Origin: Sandaracinobacteroides sp041675905
GTDB lineage: Bacteria > Pseudomonadota > Alphaproteobacteria > Sphingomonadales > Sphingomonadaceae
Length of the DNA stretch: 64,000 nt
Assembly (NCBI GenBank): GCA_041675905.1
Contig: JBAYSX010000001.1
Location: forward strand, 218,022 to 282,021
Direction of reading: 5' to 3'
Position 1 is the first letter of the stretch, and every line of letters starts with the position of its first letter. Under the pieces are notes generated by a model. It saw only the letters and a list, made by a program, of their open reading frames with translations, ran no database searches and was not told the DNA's origin. The translations under genes and the position numbers were made by a program. This document shows positions 51,722 to 60,783 of the stretch, piece after piece.

Positions 51722-52489
51722 TCAGATGCTTGCAGGTGTTATAATGTCCGTCAGTTTTGCCAGCACGCTGTTGGCATGTTCTTTTCTGCAGATGAGCAAA
51801 TCGGGCAGATACACATCTTTCTGGTTATACCGCAGCGGCGAGCCGTCGATACGCGAACAGTGCAGGCCGTGGGCGAGCGCGACGGCGACAGGAGCCATGG
51901 AATCCCATTCATACTGCCCGCCGGAATGCAGATAAATATCGGCCTGGCCAAGGATGATCGCCATGGCCTTGGCGCCTGCCGAACCCATCGGTACCAGTTC
52001 GGCATCCAGCGCTTCCGCTATCGCCACCGCTTCCCTCCCGGGACGGGTGCGGCTGAGGACCATGCGCAGCCGCTCCGGCACAGGCGGCAGGGCGCGCGGC
52101 TGATCCGAGCGTAGCACGATGCCTGCGCCCGTGCCGGTCAGGTCCAGCCCCGGCAGCGCAACCGCCCCGATGACCGGCTCGCCGTCGATGGCGAGCCCGA
52201 CATGCACCGCCCAGTCCACGCGGTCCTCGCCATATTCGCGCGTGCCATCCACCGGATCGACAATCCACACCCGGCTTTTGGCGAGCCGTTCGGCATTGTC
52301 CTTTTCCTCTTCGGAAAGCAGCCCGTCGTCGGGTCTTGCTTCGCGCAACGCATGAACGAGGAACTGGTTGGCGGTCTGGTCCCCCGCCTTGCCCAACGAC
52401 TTCGCACTGAACAGACCGGACGCGCGCACTTCCAGCAGCAGCCGCCCGGCGACCTCCGCCAGATGCGCCGCCAATGCGGCGTCCTTCAT
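51722..52489 (-). CDS. cysQ: 3'(2'),5'-bisphosphate nucleotidase CysQ
   Basis: A 255-residue inositol-monophosphatase-fold enzyme that clears PAP formed in sulfate assimilation. Metal motifs are LLSEEEKDN and IVDPVDGTREYGEDRVDWAVHVGLA (DPxDGT), and the C-terminal YEWDSMAPVAVALAHGL is typical. The ATG at about 52489 is chosen; a TTG three codons upstream is possible. It is the last gene of the cysD-cysNC-cysQ unit, which fits its substrate, the by-product of APS kinase-derived PAPS. Confidence 0.93.
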   Translation of the reverse strand: MKDAALAAHLAEVAGRLLLEVRASGLFSAKSLGKAGDQTANQFLVHALREARPDDGLLSEEEKDNAERLAKSRVWIVDPVDGTREYGEDRVDWAVHVGLAIDGEPVIGAVALPGLDLTGTGAGIVLRSDQPRALPPVPERLRMVLSRTRPGREAVAIAEALDAELVPMGSAGAKAMAIILGQADIYLHSGGQYEWDSMAPVAVALAHGLHCSRIDGSPLRYNQKDVYLPDLLICRKEHANSVLAKLTDIITPASI

Positions 52490-52494
52490 CGCGC

Positions 52495-54402
52495 TCAAGG
52501 GATCAGCTTCGCCACGATAGCTTCCGCCGCTTCCCCGGGGGTCATTTCCGTCGTGTCAATGCGGATCTCCGGATCGTGCGGAGGCTCATAGGGGCTGTCG
52601 ATCCCGGTGAAATTCTTAAGCTCACCTGACCGCGCCTTCTTATAAAGCCCCTTCACATCACGTTTTTCCGCTTCGGCCAGTGGTGTGTCGATATACACCT
52701 CGATGAACTCGCCCGGCTGCATCATCTGCCGCACCATCTCCCGCTCCGCCCGGAACGGCGAAATGAAGGCCGTGATAACGATCAGGCCGGCGTCGGTCAT
52801 CAGTTTCGCCACCTCGCCGACGCGGCGGATGTTTTCCACCCGATCGGCGTCGGTAAAGCCCAGATCGCGGTTCAGCCCATGGCGGACATTATCGCCATCC
52901 AGCAGGAACGTATGGCGGTTCATCCGCGCAAGCTTTTTCTCAACAAGGTTGGCGATGGTCGATTTCCCCGCCCCCGACAGGCCGGTGAACCACAGCACGG
53001 CGGGCTTCTGGTTCTTCAGGCCCGCGTGGAATTCGCGGCTGATATCGGTCGCCTGCCAATGGATGTTCTGCGCGCGCCGCAAGCTGAAGTGCAGCATACC
53101 GGCGGCAATCGTTGCATTGCTGATCTTGTCAACCAGAATGAACCCGCCCAGCGTGCGGCTTTCCGCATAAGGTTCGAACACGATCGGTTTGTCGGTGGAC
53201 AGGTTGGCAACGCCAATGGCGTTCAGTTCCAGCGTCTTCGCCGCCAGATGCTCCATCGTATTGACGTTGACCTGATATTTGGGCGGCTGCACCGTCGCGC
53301 TGACGGTCTGCGTGCCGACCTTCAGCCAATAGGCCCGGCCCGGCAGCATTTCCTCATCGGCCATCCAGATGAAGGTGGCTTCGAACTGGTCGGCAGATTG
53401 CGGAGGATTGTCAGAATGCGCGATCACGTCGCCGCGCGAACAGTCGATTTCATCGGCAAGGCAGATGGTGACCGACTGGCCGGCGACCGCTTCATCGAGA
53501 TCGCCGTCCATGGTGACGATTTTTGTCACCTTGCTGGTTTTGCCCGAAGGCAAGACGCGGATCGCGTCGCCGGGCCGTATCACGCCTGTCGCGATCTGGC
53601 CGGAAAATCCGCGAAAGTCGAGATTGGGGCGATTCACCCACTGTACCGGCATACGGAAAGGTTTCTGCTGCGCCGGGATCTGATCGACTTCGACGGTTTC
53701 CAGATACTCCATCAACATCGGACCCTGATACCAGGGCGTATTTTCGCTCCGGGTGGTAATATTGTCGCCCTTGTAGCCTGAAATCGGGATGGCGGTAAAC
53801 GCCTCGATGCCGATACTGTTCGCAAAGTCCGTATATTCGCCAATAATAGTATCGAAGATGTCCTGGCTATAATCCACCAGATCCATCTTGTTGACCGCCA
53901 GCACGATATTCCGGATGCCGATCAGATGGCATAAATAGCTGTGCCGCCGCGTTTGCGTCAGCACGCCTTTCCGCGCATCCACCAGGATCACGGCGAGATC
54001 GGCGGTGGACGCACCCGTCACCATGTTGCGGGTATATTGCTCATGGCCGGGCGTATCGGCGACGATGAACTTGCGCTTTTCAGTGGAAAAGAAACGATAG
54101 GCGACATCGATGGTGATGCCCTGTTCACGCTCGGCGGCGAGACCATCCACCAGAAGCGCGAAGTCGATCTGGCCGCCTTGCGTGCCGACGCGCTTGCTGT
54201 CCGCTTCCAGTGCCGCGAGTTGATCTTCGAAGATCATCTTGCTGTCGTAGAGCAGCCGCCCGATCAGCGTCGATTTGCCATCATCCACCGACCCGCAGGT
54301 GATGAAGCGCAGCATGGTCTTGTGCTGATGCACTTCGAGATATTTATCGATATCCTCGGCGATGAGGGCGTCGGTTTTGTAAATGACTTCTGCGTCCGAC
54401 AT
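52495..54402 (-). CDS. cysNC: Bifunctional ATP sulfurylase large subunit / APS kinase CysNC
   Basis: A 635-residue fusion. The N-terminal GTPase (CysN) has GSVDDGKST at residues 37-44, DTPGHEQYTRNM and NKMDLVDY, and with CysD adenylates sulfate using GTP energy. The C-terminal APS kinase (CysC), from about residue 440, has a second P-loop GLSGAGKST and the LDGDNVRHGLNRDLGF motif, making PAPS. NC fusions are common in alphaproteobacteria. It overlaps the cysD stop by one base and lies 5 bp before cysQ. Confidence 0.97.
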   Translation of the reverse strand: MSDAEVIYKTDALIAEDIDKYLEVHQHKTMLRFITCGSVDDGKSTLIGRLLYDSKMIFEDQLAALEADSKRVGTQGGQIDFALLVDGLAAEREQGITIDVAYRFFSTEKRKFIVADTPGHEQYTRNMVTGASTADLAVILVDARKGVLTQTRRHSYLCHLIGIRNIVLAVNKMDLVDYSQDIFDTIIGEYTDFANSIGIEAFTAIPISGYKGDNITTRSENTPWYQGPMLMEYLETVEVDQIPAQQKPFRMPVQWVNRPNLDFRGFSGQIATGVIRPGDAIRVLPSGKTSKVTKIVTMDGDLDEAVAGQSVTICLADEIDCSRGDVIAHSDNPPQSADQFEATFIWMADEEMLPGRAYWLKVGTQTVSATVQPPKYQVNVNTMEHLAAKTLELNAIGVANLSTDKPIVFEPYAESRTLGGFILVDKISNATIAAGMLHFSLRRAQNIHWQATDISREFHAGLKNQKPAVLWFTGLSGAGKSTIANLVEKKLARMNRHTFLLDGDNVRHGLNRDLGFTDADRVENIRRVGEVAKLMTDAGLIVITAFISPFRAEREMVRQMMQPGEFIEVYIDTPLAEAEKRDVKGLYKKARSGELKNFTGIDSPYEPPHDPEIRIDTTEMTPGEAAEAIVAKLIP

Positions 54403-55313
54403 CAGAAATACCCTTCCTGTTTTTTCTTCTCCATGCCGGTGCCGCCAGCGTCCTTGTCAATGGCGCGGCCCTGCCGTTCCGATGTCGTGGTGAGCAAGGT
54501 TTCCTGGATGACTTCCGGCAATGTCGCGGCATGGCTTTCGACCGCGCCGGTCAGTGGATAGCAGCCAAGCGTGCGGAAGCGGATCGAGCGCATCACCGGT
54601 TCCTCGCCCGGCTTCAGGGGAAAACGGTCATCGTCGACCATCAGCAACATGCCATCACGGATTACCGTCGGGCGCTCCGCCGCGAAATAAAGCGGCACGA
54701 TCGGCACATTTTTCAGATGAATATATTGCCAGATGTCGAGTTCCGTCCAGTTGCTGATCGGGAACACGCGGATGCTTTCACCCTTGTTTTTCCTGGCGTT
54801 GTAAAGGTTCCACAATTCCGGTCGCTGGTTTTTCGGGTCCCAGCCGTGGCTTGCGGTGCGGAAAGAAAAAATGCGCTCTTTTGCCCGACTCTTTTCCTCG
54901 TCCCGCCGCGCGCCGCCGAATGCCGCATCGAAACCGTAAAGATCAAGCGCCTGCTTCAGCCCCTCTGTTTTCCACATATCGGTGTGCAAAGGGCCATGAT
55001 CGAAGGGATTAATGCCACGCGCCTCGGCTTCGGGGTTGTGGTAGATCAGCAATTCCATACCGCTTTCACGCGCCATCCTGTCGCGCAATTCATACATGGC
55101 CTTGAATTTCCACGTCGTATCGACATGCAGCAGCGGAAAGGGCGGAGGCGACGGATAGAAAGCCTTGCGGGCCAGATGCAGCATTACGGCGGAATCCTTG
55201 CCGACCGAATACAGCATCACCGGCTTCCCAGCCTCGGCCACAACCTCCCGCATGATGTGAATCGCCTCGGCTTCCAGTCGCTCAAGATGGGTCAACATTT
55301 TCGCGTCGTTCAT
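54402..55313 (-). CDS. cysD: Sulfate adenylyltransferase subunit CysD
   Basis: A 303-residue subunit of ATP sulfurylase, PAPS-reductase fold. The PP-motif is YSVGKDSAVMLHLARKAF, followed by FPLLHVDTTWKF and FGGARRDEEKSRAKERIFSFR, all strongly conserved. It forms APS with CysN. It is first in the cysD-cysNC-cysQ unit; its promoter must lie in the 84-bp space shared with the divergent LuxR-type gene. Confidence 0.97.
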   Translation of the reverse strand: MNDAKMLTHLERLEAEAIHIMREVVAEAGKPVMLYSVGKDSAVMLHLARKAFYPSPPPFPLLHVDTTWKFKAMYELRDRMARESGMELLIYHNPEAEARGINPFDHGPLHTDMWKTEGLKQALDLYGFDAAFGGARRDEEKSRAKERIFSFRTASHGWDPKNQRPELWNLYNARKNKGESIRVFPISNWTELDIWQYIHLKNVPIVPLYFAAERPTVIRDGMLLMVDDDRFPLKPGEEPVMRSIRFRTLGCYPLTGAVESHAATLPEVIQETLLTTTSERQGRAIDKDAGGTGMEKKKQEGYF

Positions 55314-55365
55314 GATTGTTTCCTCGTTCGAACGGTGAAATGCCAGAAAGCGAAAATGATTGAAC

Positions 55366-55379
55366 CTCCCAAATGGGAG
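55366..55379. promoter_or_regulatory. Palindrome CTCCC-AAAT-GGGAG between cysD and the LuxR-type regulator
   Basis: A 14-bp inverted repeat (CTCCCAAATGGGAG) lies 18 bp before the regulator start. An AT-rich TATATATGGATATAAG stretch follows directly. It may be an operator or part of the promoter; no data in the sequence prove which protein binds. Confidence 0.45.
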
Positions 55380-55397
55380 TATATATGGATATAAGCT

Positions 55398-56480
55398 ATG
55401 CGATCCGACGAGAGCGATTTACTGGCGGCCCTGCACGAAGGCATGTTCGACCAGCCCTTGTGGCATGGGTTTCTGGAGCGTCTGCGCACGCGGACGCGGG
55501 CGCGATATGCAAGCCTTGTCTTCGTGCCGATTGACGGCGATGGCCTTGTCGAACTTACTGCCGGGCCGCCCCCTGAGCCCGGTAGTCTGCTCCGGGAAAA
55601 ATTCGGCTGCCATCCCCCCGCATATCTGCAGATGCGGGAGGGCCGGGTCTACGCGCTGGAAGAACTGCCGGAGTCTGGTAATCCGGCGCAGTTGGTCTGG
55701 CGCAAGGAGTTTCTCGGGCCGATGGGGGTACGCGAACTCCGGTCGGTGCGGGTGACCGAAACCAGCGGGGTTGACGCCTGGCTGAGCTGTTGCGGCGGCC
55801 GCGAAATTGGCCCGGCCACTGGCGCGATGCTGACTTCGCTGGCGCCGCATTTGCGCATCGCGCTGCGAAACTTCGTGGCGCTGGAACGGGAGCGCTTCCG
55901 TTCCTCGGTAACAACCGAGGCTTTCGGACGGCTGAACTTCGGTTGGCTGACCCTTGATGCGCAATGCCGGATTATCGACATGACGCCGCACGTAGAGCAG
56001 TTGTTGCAGCGTACGACAGTATTGCGACGAGGGCGTTATGACCGGCTGACGCCCGCGTCCCCGGCAGTGGACCGGAAGCTGACGGCGCTGGTAAAGACCT
56101 ACGCGGAAGGGCGTGAAGCCCGTCCCCGCGCCCTGAATCTCAGCCGCGACCCATGGATGGACCTGCTGGTTTCGCCTATCCAATCGCACCCTGTGTCGGC
56201 GCGGTCACAACCTGTTGCCGTGGCTTATCTGGGTGGCGATCGCTGGTCCCACGCCGACCGGTGCGAGCAACTGGTGGAAATGTTCGCCCTGTTGCCCAGC
56301 GAGGCGCGTCTGGCCTGGGGGCTGGCACGCGGACTTTCGATCCGCGAGGTAGCAGAGGAGCTGAATCTGACGGTGGAAACCGCCCGGAATTATTCAAAAA
56401 AAGTCTATGCCAAAACGGGCGCGCGTGGCCAGGCCGAACTGGTACGCAACATTCTGACGAGCGTACTTGCCATCGCGTGA
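55398..56480 (+). CDS. LuxR-family helix-turn-helix regulator
   Basis: A 360-residue regulator. The C-terminal 65 residues form a LuxR/GerE DNA-binding domain: LPSEARLAWGLARGLSIREVAEELNLTVETARNYSKKVYAKTGARGQAELVR. The N-terminal 280 residues have no domain I recognise; it is not a response-regulator receiver and lacks obvious autoinducer-domain residues, so it is best called a LuxR-type solo. It is divergent from cysD, so control of sulfate assimilation is possible but only by position. A palindrome lies just before its start. Confidence 0.85.
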   Translation: MRSDESDLLAALHEGMFDQPLWHGFLERLRTRTRARYASLVFVPIDGDGLVELTAGPPPEPGSLLREKFGCHPPAYLQMREGRVYALEELPESGNPAQLVWRKEFLGPMGVRELRSVRVTETSGVDAWLSCCGGREIGPATGAMLTSLAPHLRIALRNFVALERERFRSSVTTEAFGRLNFGWLTLDAQCRIIDMTPHVEQLLQRTTVLRRGRYDRLTPASPAVDRKLTALVKTYAEGREARPRALNLSRDPWMDLLVSPIQSHPVSARSQPVAVAYLGGDRWSHADRCEQLVEMFALLPSEARLAWGLARGLSIREVAEELNLTVETARNYSKKVYAKTGARGQAELVRNILTSVLAIA

Positions 56481-56521
56481 CGGGAGATCAGCCATCCATC
56501 AGGCATGACAACCGACGCAAT

Positions 56522-56598
56522 TGGTGGCGGGGGCGGGACTTGAACCCGCGGCCTCAGGGTTATGAATCCTGTGCTCTAACCAGCTGAGCTACCCCGCC
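56522..56598 (-). tRNA. tRNA-Met (CAT anticodon)
   Basis: A 77-nt cloverleaf with encoded CCA. Acceptor GGCGGGG pairs with CCCCGCC, the D-arm is GCTC-AGCTGGTTA-GAGC, the T-arm is GCGGG-TTCAAGT-CCCGC, and the anticodon loop TTCATAA gives CAT. The normal Watson-Crick first acceptor pair points to elongator Met rather than initiator. A lysidine-modified Ile tRNA shares the CAT anticodon and cannot be fully excluded. Anticodon stem pair 31-39 is A-C. Confidence 0.9.
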
Positions 56599-56639
56599 AG
56601 ATCGGAAGAAAGCGCGGATAACGGTTTGCGCCCGCGCGG

Positions 56640-57281
56640 TCAATGCCCGGATGCAGGCGTCGTGCCCGCGGGGGTGCTGGCGTGGGTCTGGCGGATCCAG
56701 TGGGCAATGTCTGTAGCCACTGCATTGGTGGCGCTGTTAAGGGCCACAGCGGCATGTTCGCTGTTCACGGTGGTCAGCGGCTCTGTCCGTTCGAACCGGC
56801 GCTGGCGTACACCGCCCGGACCGGCAAGCGTCGCGTCGTAACGGACGCGCACAATGGGGCTGCTACGGGTATCGACACCAAAGGCCGTCAATTCGCCGGT
56901 CAGACGCTGGCGGGCCGTCAGGCCGGTGGATTGGGTGTCGATTACCGGGATACCGGCATGGACGAGCGTATCGGCCACCACCCGGCGGAACAGCCGGGAG
57001 GGCGGCTCGGACCAGCGGCCCTCGGTCAGATACTGGATGCCGGTATCGTTGATGGTTACCGGAATGCGAAATGTGCGCAGTGCCCCGGTTACGTCCGGGG
57101 TCTCGACGCTGACGGTGGCGTCGGGGTCCACCACCGCGAGTCCTGCGGGGACGGCTTCCGGCGCCGTAGCGCTCAGCGTCAGCAGCGCCGTTGGCGGGGG
57201 AGTATTGCCGCCCACCTGAACCAGCGGGCCGCACCCGGCCAACAGCAGGACCATCGAGACGGGGATTATTGTGCGCATCAT
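56640..57281 (-). CDS. ABC-type transport auxiliary lipoprotein (LinN/PqiC-like)
   Basis: A 213-residue lipoprotein with signal IIPVSMVLLLAGC (lipobox LAGC) and a mature part typical of the ABC-transport auxiliary family: FRIPVTINDTGIQYLTEGRWSEPPSRLFRRVVADTL and LTGELTAFGVDTR. In Sphingobium the LinKLMN set ends with such an outer-membrane lipoprotein and is needed for membrane barrier function and lindane use. It overlaps the MCE gene by 4 bp and is last in the four-gene unit. Confidence 0.88.
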   Translation of the reverse strand: MMRTIIPVSMVLLLAGCGPLVQVGGNTPPPTALLTLSATAPEAVPAGLAVVDPDATVSVETPDVTGALRTFRIPVTINDTGIQYLTEGRWSEPPSRLFRRVVADTLVHAGIPVIDTQSTGLTARQRLTGELTAFGVDTRSSPIVRVRYDATLAGPGGVRQRRFERTEPLTTVNSEHAAVALNSATNAVATDIAHWIRQTHASTPAGTTPASGH

Positions 57282-58228
57282 TTCTGCTCCGGCTGATAAT
57301 CGGGAAGCTGCCGTCCGCGCACGAACGAGCCGAGCGGATCTTCGCCAACGTTGCGTGACATTGCGCCCAGCGCTTCCGCCACTTCGCGCAGTTCACGAAT
57401 CATCCGGTTGGCTTCCGGGATGGTTTCGGCGGAGAAGCTTTGCACGCCGGGTTCTGCCGCGGCGGTGACCGTTTCCATCCGCACCAGCAAGGCATCCGCC
57501 GATTGCACCGCGCGGCGCAGATCACCAATCAGCGGTTTGGCGTCCTCCCGCAGCACCGCATCGGCGCTTTCGGTCATCGCCGCCAGTTTGTTCGCGGCGA
57601 GGGTGGCCGCCTTCAGCGTCTCCGTCGATTCGCGCAGGGACGCGCGAATGGCAGGCGCCTCGCTGGCAAAAGCTGCGGTGGTGGTATCGAGATTTTCCAG
57701 GATGCTGGTGAGTGATGCGCGGTTGCTGTCATCGAACAGTTCATTAAGCCGCGCCAGCAATATGGATGCACGCTCCACCACTTGCGGCGCGCTCTCCATC
57801 AATTCGCCCAAACCGCTGGAAGTAGACGGAATGACCGGCACACCATAGGGCCCTGGCGTGTCGATCGGCGGCGCACCGCGCATTGCGCCTTTCAACTGCA
57901 CCTGGATGGAGCCGGTGAAGCCCAGCCCCTGCAACGCCGCCGTTGTTCCTTCCAGAACGGGAACGTCGGAGCGGACCTGGATGCGCACCCGCACGAATTC
58001 CGGCGTTTCGGGCAGCAGCGTGATCGCGCTCACCTGACCAACGGGTACACCGGAAAAAGTGACGGGTGAGCCATTCGACAAACCGGTTACCGACTGGCGG
58101 AAGAAAATATCATAAGTATCCCGTTCTTCGCCGGAAAACCGCGCCATCCACAGCACGAAACCGAAGATGGCGACCACCAGCAACAGCGTGACCGCGCCAA
58201 CCAGAACATAAGGTTGCCGATTCTCCAT
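57278..58228 (-). CDS. MCE (MlaD-type) substrate-binding protein (LinM-like)
   Basis: A 316-residue periplasmic protein anchored by one N-terminal helix (LVGAVTLLLVVAIFGFVLWM). The MCE domain has TGLSNGSPVTFSGVPVGQVSAI and GLGFTGSIQVQLKG. A long helical tail follows, with many Ala and Glu residues, as in single-MCE-domain proteins that bind lipids between membranes. It partners the ATPase and permease upstream and the lipoprotein downstream. Confidence 0.92.
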   Translation of the reverse strand: MENRQPYVLVGAVTLLLVVAIFGFVLWMARFSGEERDTYDIFFRQSVTGLSNGSPVTFSGVPVGQVSAITLLPETPEFVRVRIQVRSDVPVLEGTTAALQGLGFTGSIQVQLKGAMRGAPPIDTPGPYGVPVIPSTSSGLGELMESAPQVVERASILLARLNELFDDSNRASLTSILENLDTTTAAFASEAPAIRASLRESTETLKAATLAANKLAAMTESADAVLREDAKPLIGDLRRAVQSADALLVRMETVTAAAEPGVQSFSAETIPEANRMIRELREVAEALGAMSRNVGEDPLGSFVRGRQLPDYQPEQK

Positions 58229-59046
58229 CAGGGACCCTTCCGTAATTCGGACCCGTCATGTCCAGACAGTTTGACCGTTTTTGGCGGATTGCCGGCGGCG
58301 GCGCGTCCGCGCGGACCGCCAAAATATTCCTGAATCCATGGGTGGTCGAGTTGCAGCAGTTCGGGAATCGTGCCGATGGCGATGACCTTGCGGTCCGCGA
58401 GCACAGCTACCCTGTCGCAGATGGCATGCAGGGTATCGAGATCATGGGTGATCAGAAAAACTGTAAGTTGCAAGGTGTTGGCGAGGGTTTTTATCAGATT
58501 GTCGAATGTATCGGCGGCGATCGGATCCAGGCCGGCGGTCGGTTCGTCGAGGAACAGCAAGCGCGGGTCGAGCGCCAGCGCCCGCGCAAGTGCCGCGCGC
58601 TTGCGCATCCCGCCGGAAAGTTGCGACGGGACTTTCGGCCCGGCTTCCGCCGGCAGACCGGACATCGCGATTTTATAGGCGGCGATTTCGTCCATCAGTT
58701 GCGCCGGCAGGTTGAAATATTCTTTCAGCGGGACTTCGATATTTTCCGCAACCGTCAGCCCGGAAAATAGCGCGCCACCCTGGAACAAGACGCCCCAATG
58801 GCGCGTAATATGGCGCGGCACAGTAAGCCCGATGCCGTCGACGCGGTGGCCCAGCACCTCAATTTCGCCGGCAGCCGGGCGTTGCAGACCGATGATCGAA
58901 CGCATCAGGACCGACTTGCCGGTACCTGAGCCACCGACGACGCCCAGAATCTCGCCCGGCAGCACATCGAGATCGAGATTTTCATGCACGACCTGCGCAC
59001 CGAAGCGGTTGATCAGGCCACGTACGCGGATGACAGGCTCCGTCAT
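58228..59046 (-). CDS. MlaF-type ABC transporter ATPase (LinL-like)
   Basis: A 272-residue ATPase. Walker A is GGSGTGKSV (residues 38-46), the signature is LSGGMRKRAALARAL, Walker B is LLFLDEPTAGLD, and the H-loop is ITHDLDT. The SGGM variant and the length fit MlaF/LinL lipid transport ATPases. It overlaps the permease gene by 4 bp and the MCE gene by one base. Confidence 0.94.
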   Translation of the reverse strand: MTEPVIRVRGLINRFGAQVVHENLDLDVLPGEILGVVGGSGTGKSVLMRSIIGLQRPAAGEIEVLGHRVDGIGLTVPRHITRHWGVLFQGGALFSGLTVAENIEVPLKEYFNLPAQLMDEIAAYKIAMSGLPAEAGPKVPSQLSGGMRKRAALARALALDPRLLFLDEPTAGLDPIAADTFDNLIKTLANTLQLTVFLITHDLDTLHAICDRVAVLADRKVIAIGTIPELLQLDHPWIQEYFGGPRGRAAAGNPPKTVKLSGHDGSELRKGP

Positions 59047-60170
59047 CCTTCCAGCCCCAATGCTGTGAAAAAGATGGCGAAAAATGCATCCAGCACAATG
59101 ACAAGGAAGATGGATTGTACGACGGCGGCGGTGGTGCGCTCACCGACCGATTCCGCGTTACCCGTCACCTGAAATCCCTGGAAGCAGCCGATAATCGCGA
59201 TGATCGCGCCGAAAACCGGCGCTTTCAGCATGCCATGGAGGAAGTCGAGCATCGGCACGACCTCGCGGATGCGCTCCACATAGGTGGTGGGAGGCATGTC
59301 CATGGAAATCCAGCAGAAAAGCCCGCCGCCGATAATGGACAGGATCGATCCGAAAAAGGTAAGGAGCGGCATTACGACAATCAGCGCGATCACTCTCGGC
59401 AGCACCAGCACGCGGACGGGATCGAGGCCGATGGTGCGCATTGCGTCAATCTCTTCGGCGAGTTTCATCGAGCCGATCTGCGCGGCAAAGGCCGAAGCCG
59501 AGCGACCGGCCACCAAAATGGCGGTGATCAGCACACCCAGTTCGCGGAATGTCAGCCGACCGATCAGATTGACCACCAGCGCTTCCGCACCAAATTGTTT
59601 CAGCTGCACCGCACCTTGCTGGGCGATGACAATGCCGACCAGAAACGTCATCAGACCAATGATGCCGAGCGCCCGGACACCCGTTTGCTCCATCTGCACG
59701 GCGATGGACGCGAGTTTCAGCCCCGCCCGGTAGCGAATAGCGCGCCAGCCGCCGGCAATCGTCAGTCCGATAAAGCCGAGGATCGCGCCCGCCGTGGCGG
59801 TCGTGTCGACGATATAGATACCGACCTGGCTCAGTTCGCGGAGGAACAATGGCGCGCGATCCGCCCGGATTTTTACCGGATGATCGGCCGCCCGCACCTC
59901 CGCCAGCAACAGTTCCGCACGCTCGTTCGCGTGGATGATTTCGGTGTCGGGATGATCCCGCCGCAAGCGGTGTACCAGCCACGCGCCGACCGTATCGATT
60001 TCCTCGACGCCTGACAGGTCGACCTGCCGGGGAGGATTTCCGCCGGCACAGGCGGCGTTGATCTGCGCTTCCACTTCCGTCGCACGGTCGATGGTGAGCG
60101 GACCCGTCAGCCGGAGCACATCCGCGCCGGCGTAGGCCTTGTTATCATCCTGGCGGGAAGAACTGGGCAT
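59043..60170 (-). CDS. MlaE-type permease with N-terminal STAS domain (LinK-like)
   Basis: A 375-residue fusion. Residues about 12-105 look like a STAS domain (LRLTGPLTIDRATEVE and QVDLSGVEEIDTVGAWLV), which in other Mla systems is the separate protein MlaB. The rest is an MlaE-type permease with the QMEQTGVRALGIIGLMTFLVGIVIAQQGA and ITAILVAGRSASAFAAQIGSM segments. The ATG at 60170 is chosen; the frame continues upstream without family similarity. It is first in the four-gene lipid transporter unit. Confidence 0.92.
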   Translation of the reverse strand: MPSSSRQDDNKAYAGADVLRLTGPLTIDRATEVEAQINAACAGGNPPRQVDLSGVEEIDTVGAWLVHRLRRDHPDTEIIHANERAELLLAEVRAADHPVKIRADRAPLFLRELSQVGIYIVDTTATAGAILGFIGLTIAGGWRAIRYRAGLKLASIAVQMEQTGVRALGIIGLMTFLVGIVIAQQGAVQLKQFGAEALVVNLIGRLTFRELGVLITAILVAGRSASAFAAQIGSMKLAEEIDAMRTIGLDPVRVLVLPRVIALIVVMPLLTFFGSILSIIGGGLFCWISMDMPPTTYVERIREVVPMLDFLHGMLKAPVFGAIIAIIGCFQGFQVTGNAESVGERTTAAVVQSIFLVIVLDAFFAIFFTALGLEG

Positions 60171-60256
60171 GCGGCGGTACGGGCGGCCTTCGATACAGGA
60201 GCGGGCAGGAACGCACGCGTGCCGAATTTGCCTTGCGGTTCGCGCTATTGCAAGAG

Positions 60257-60778
60257 ATGAGCGCCACAATGTCGAAGTTCTTCACCATATTGGCACTGCT
60301 TCTGGCGATGACCGTTGGCCCCGTTGTTGTGGCGCGGGACTTTCAGAAATTCAGTTTTGAAGCCCGGGTTTTACGGGTGAAGGATGGCGATTCGCTAATT
60401 GTGGAGCGGTTGCCGATGCGGCGGCGGACGGAAATCCGCCTCGCCGGTATCGATGCGCCCGAACTGGCACAGCCATGGGGCATACGATCGCGGGATGCGC
60501 TGCGGCGGATGCTGTCGGGCAAAATGGTGCGCGCCGATGTGCACGATCGCGACCGCTACAACCGGCTGGTGGCGTTCTTGTGGCTGGACAGGAAAATGGT
60601 GAACGCACAGCTGGTACGCGAGGGACATGCCTGGGCGTTTGATCGCTATTTGCCAAATGCGGAAATTCGCGCCGCGCAGATCGACGCGCGCAAGCATCGA
60701 CGCGGCTTGTGGGCGCTTCCACGGAAGGATCGGGTGCCGCCGCCCACCTGGCGACAACAGAATCCGCGACGGGACTGA
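60257..60778 (+). CDS. Secreted thermonuclease-like (SNase) protein
   Basis: A 173-residue nuclease. A signal peptide (FFTILALLLAMTVGPVVVA) precedes an SNase fold with VLRVKDGDSLIVERL, EIRLAGIDAPELAQPWG and VREGHAWAFDRYLPNAEIRAAQ. The Asp, Arg and Glu residues of the active site appear to be present (DGDS, RLAGIDAPE, DRYNRLVA). It probably degrades extracytoplasmic nucleic acid. ATGs at 60257 and 60269 are both possible. The HAD gene begins 5 bp later. Confidence 0.87.
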   Translation: MSATMSKFFTILALLLAMTVGPVVVARDFQKFSFEARVLRVKDGDSLIVERLPMRRRTEIRLAGIDAPELAQPWGIRSRDALRRMLSGKMVRADVHDRDRYNRLVAFLWLDRKMVNAQLVREGHAWAFDRYLPNAEIRAAQIDARKHRRGLWALPRKDRVPPPTWRQQNPRRD

Positions 60779-60783
60779 AAATC

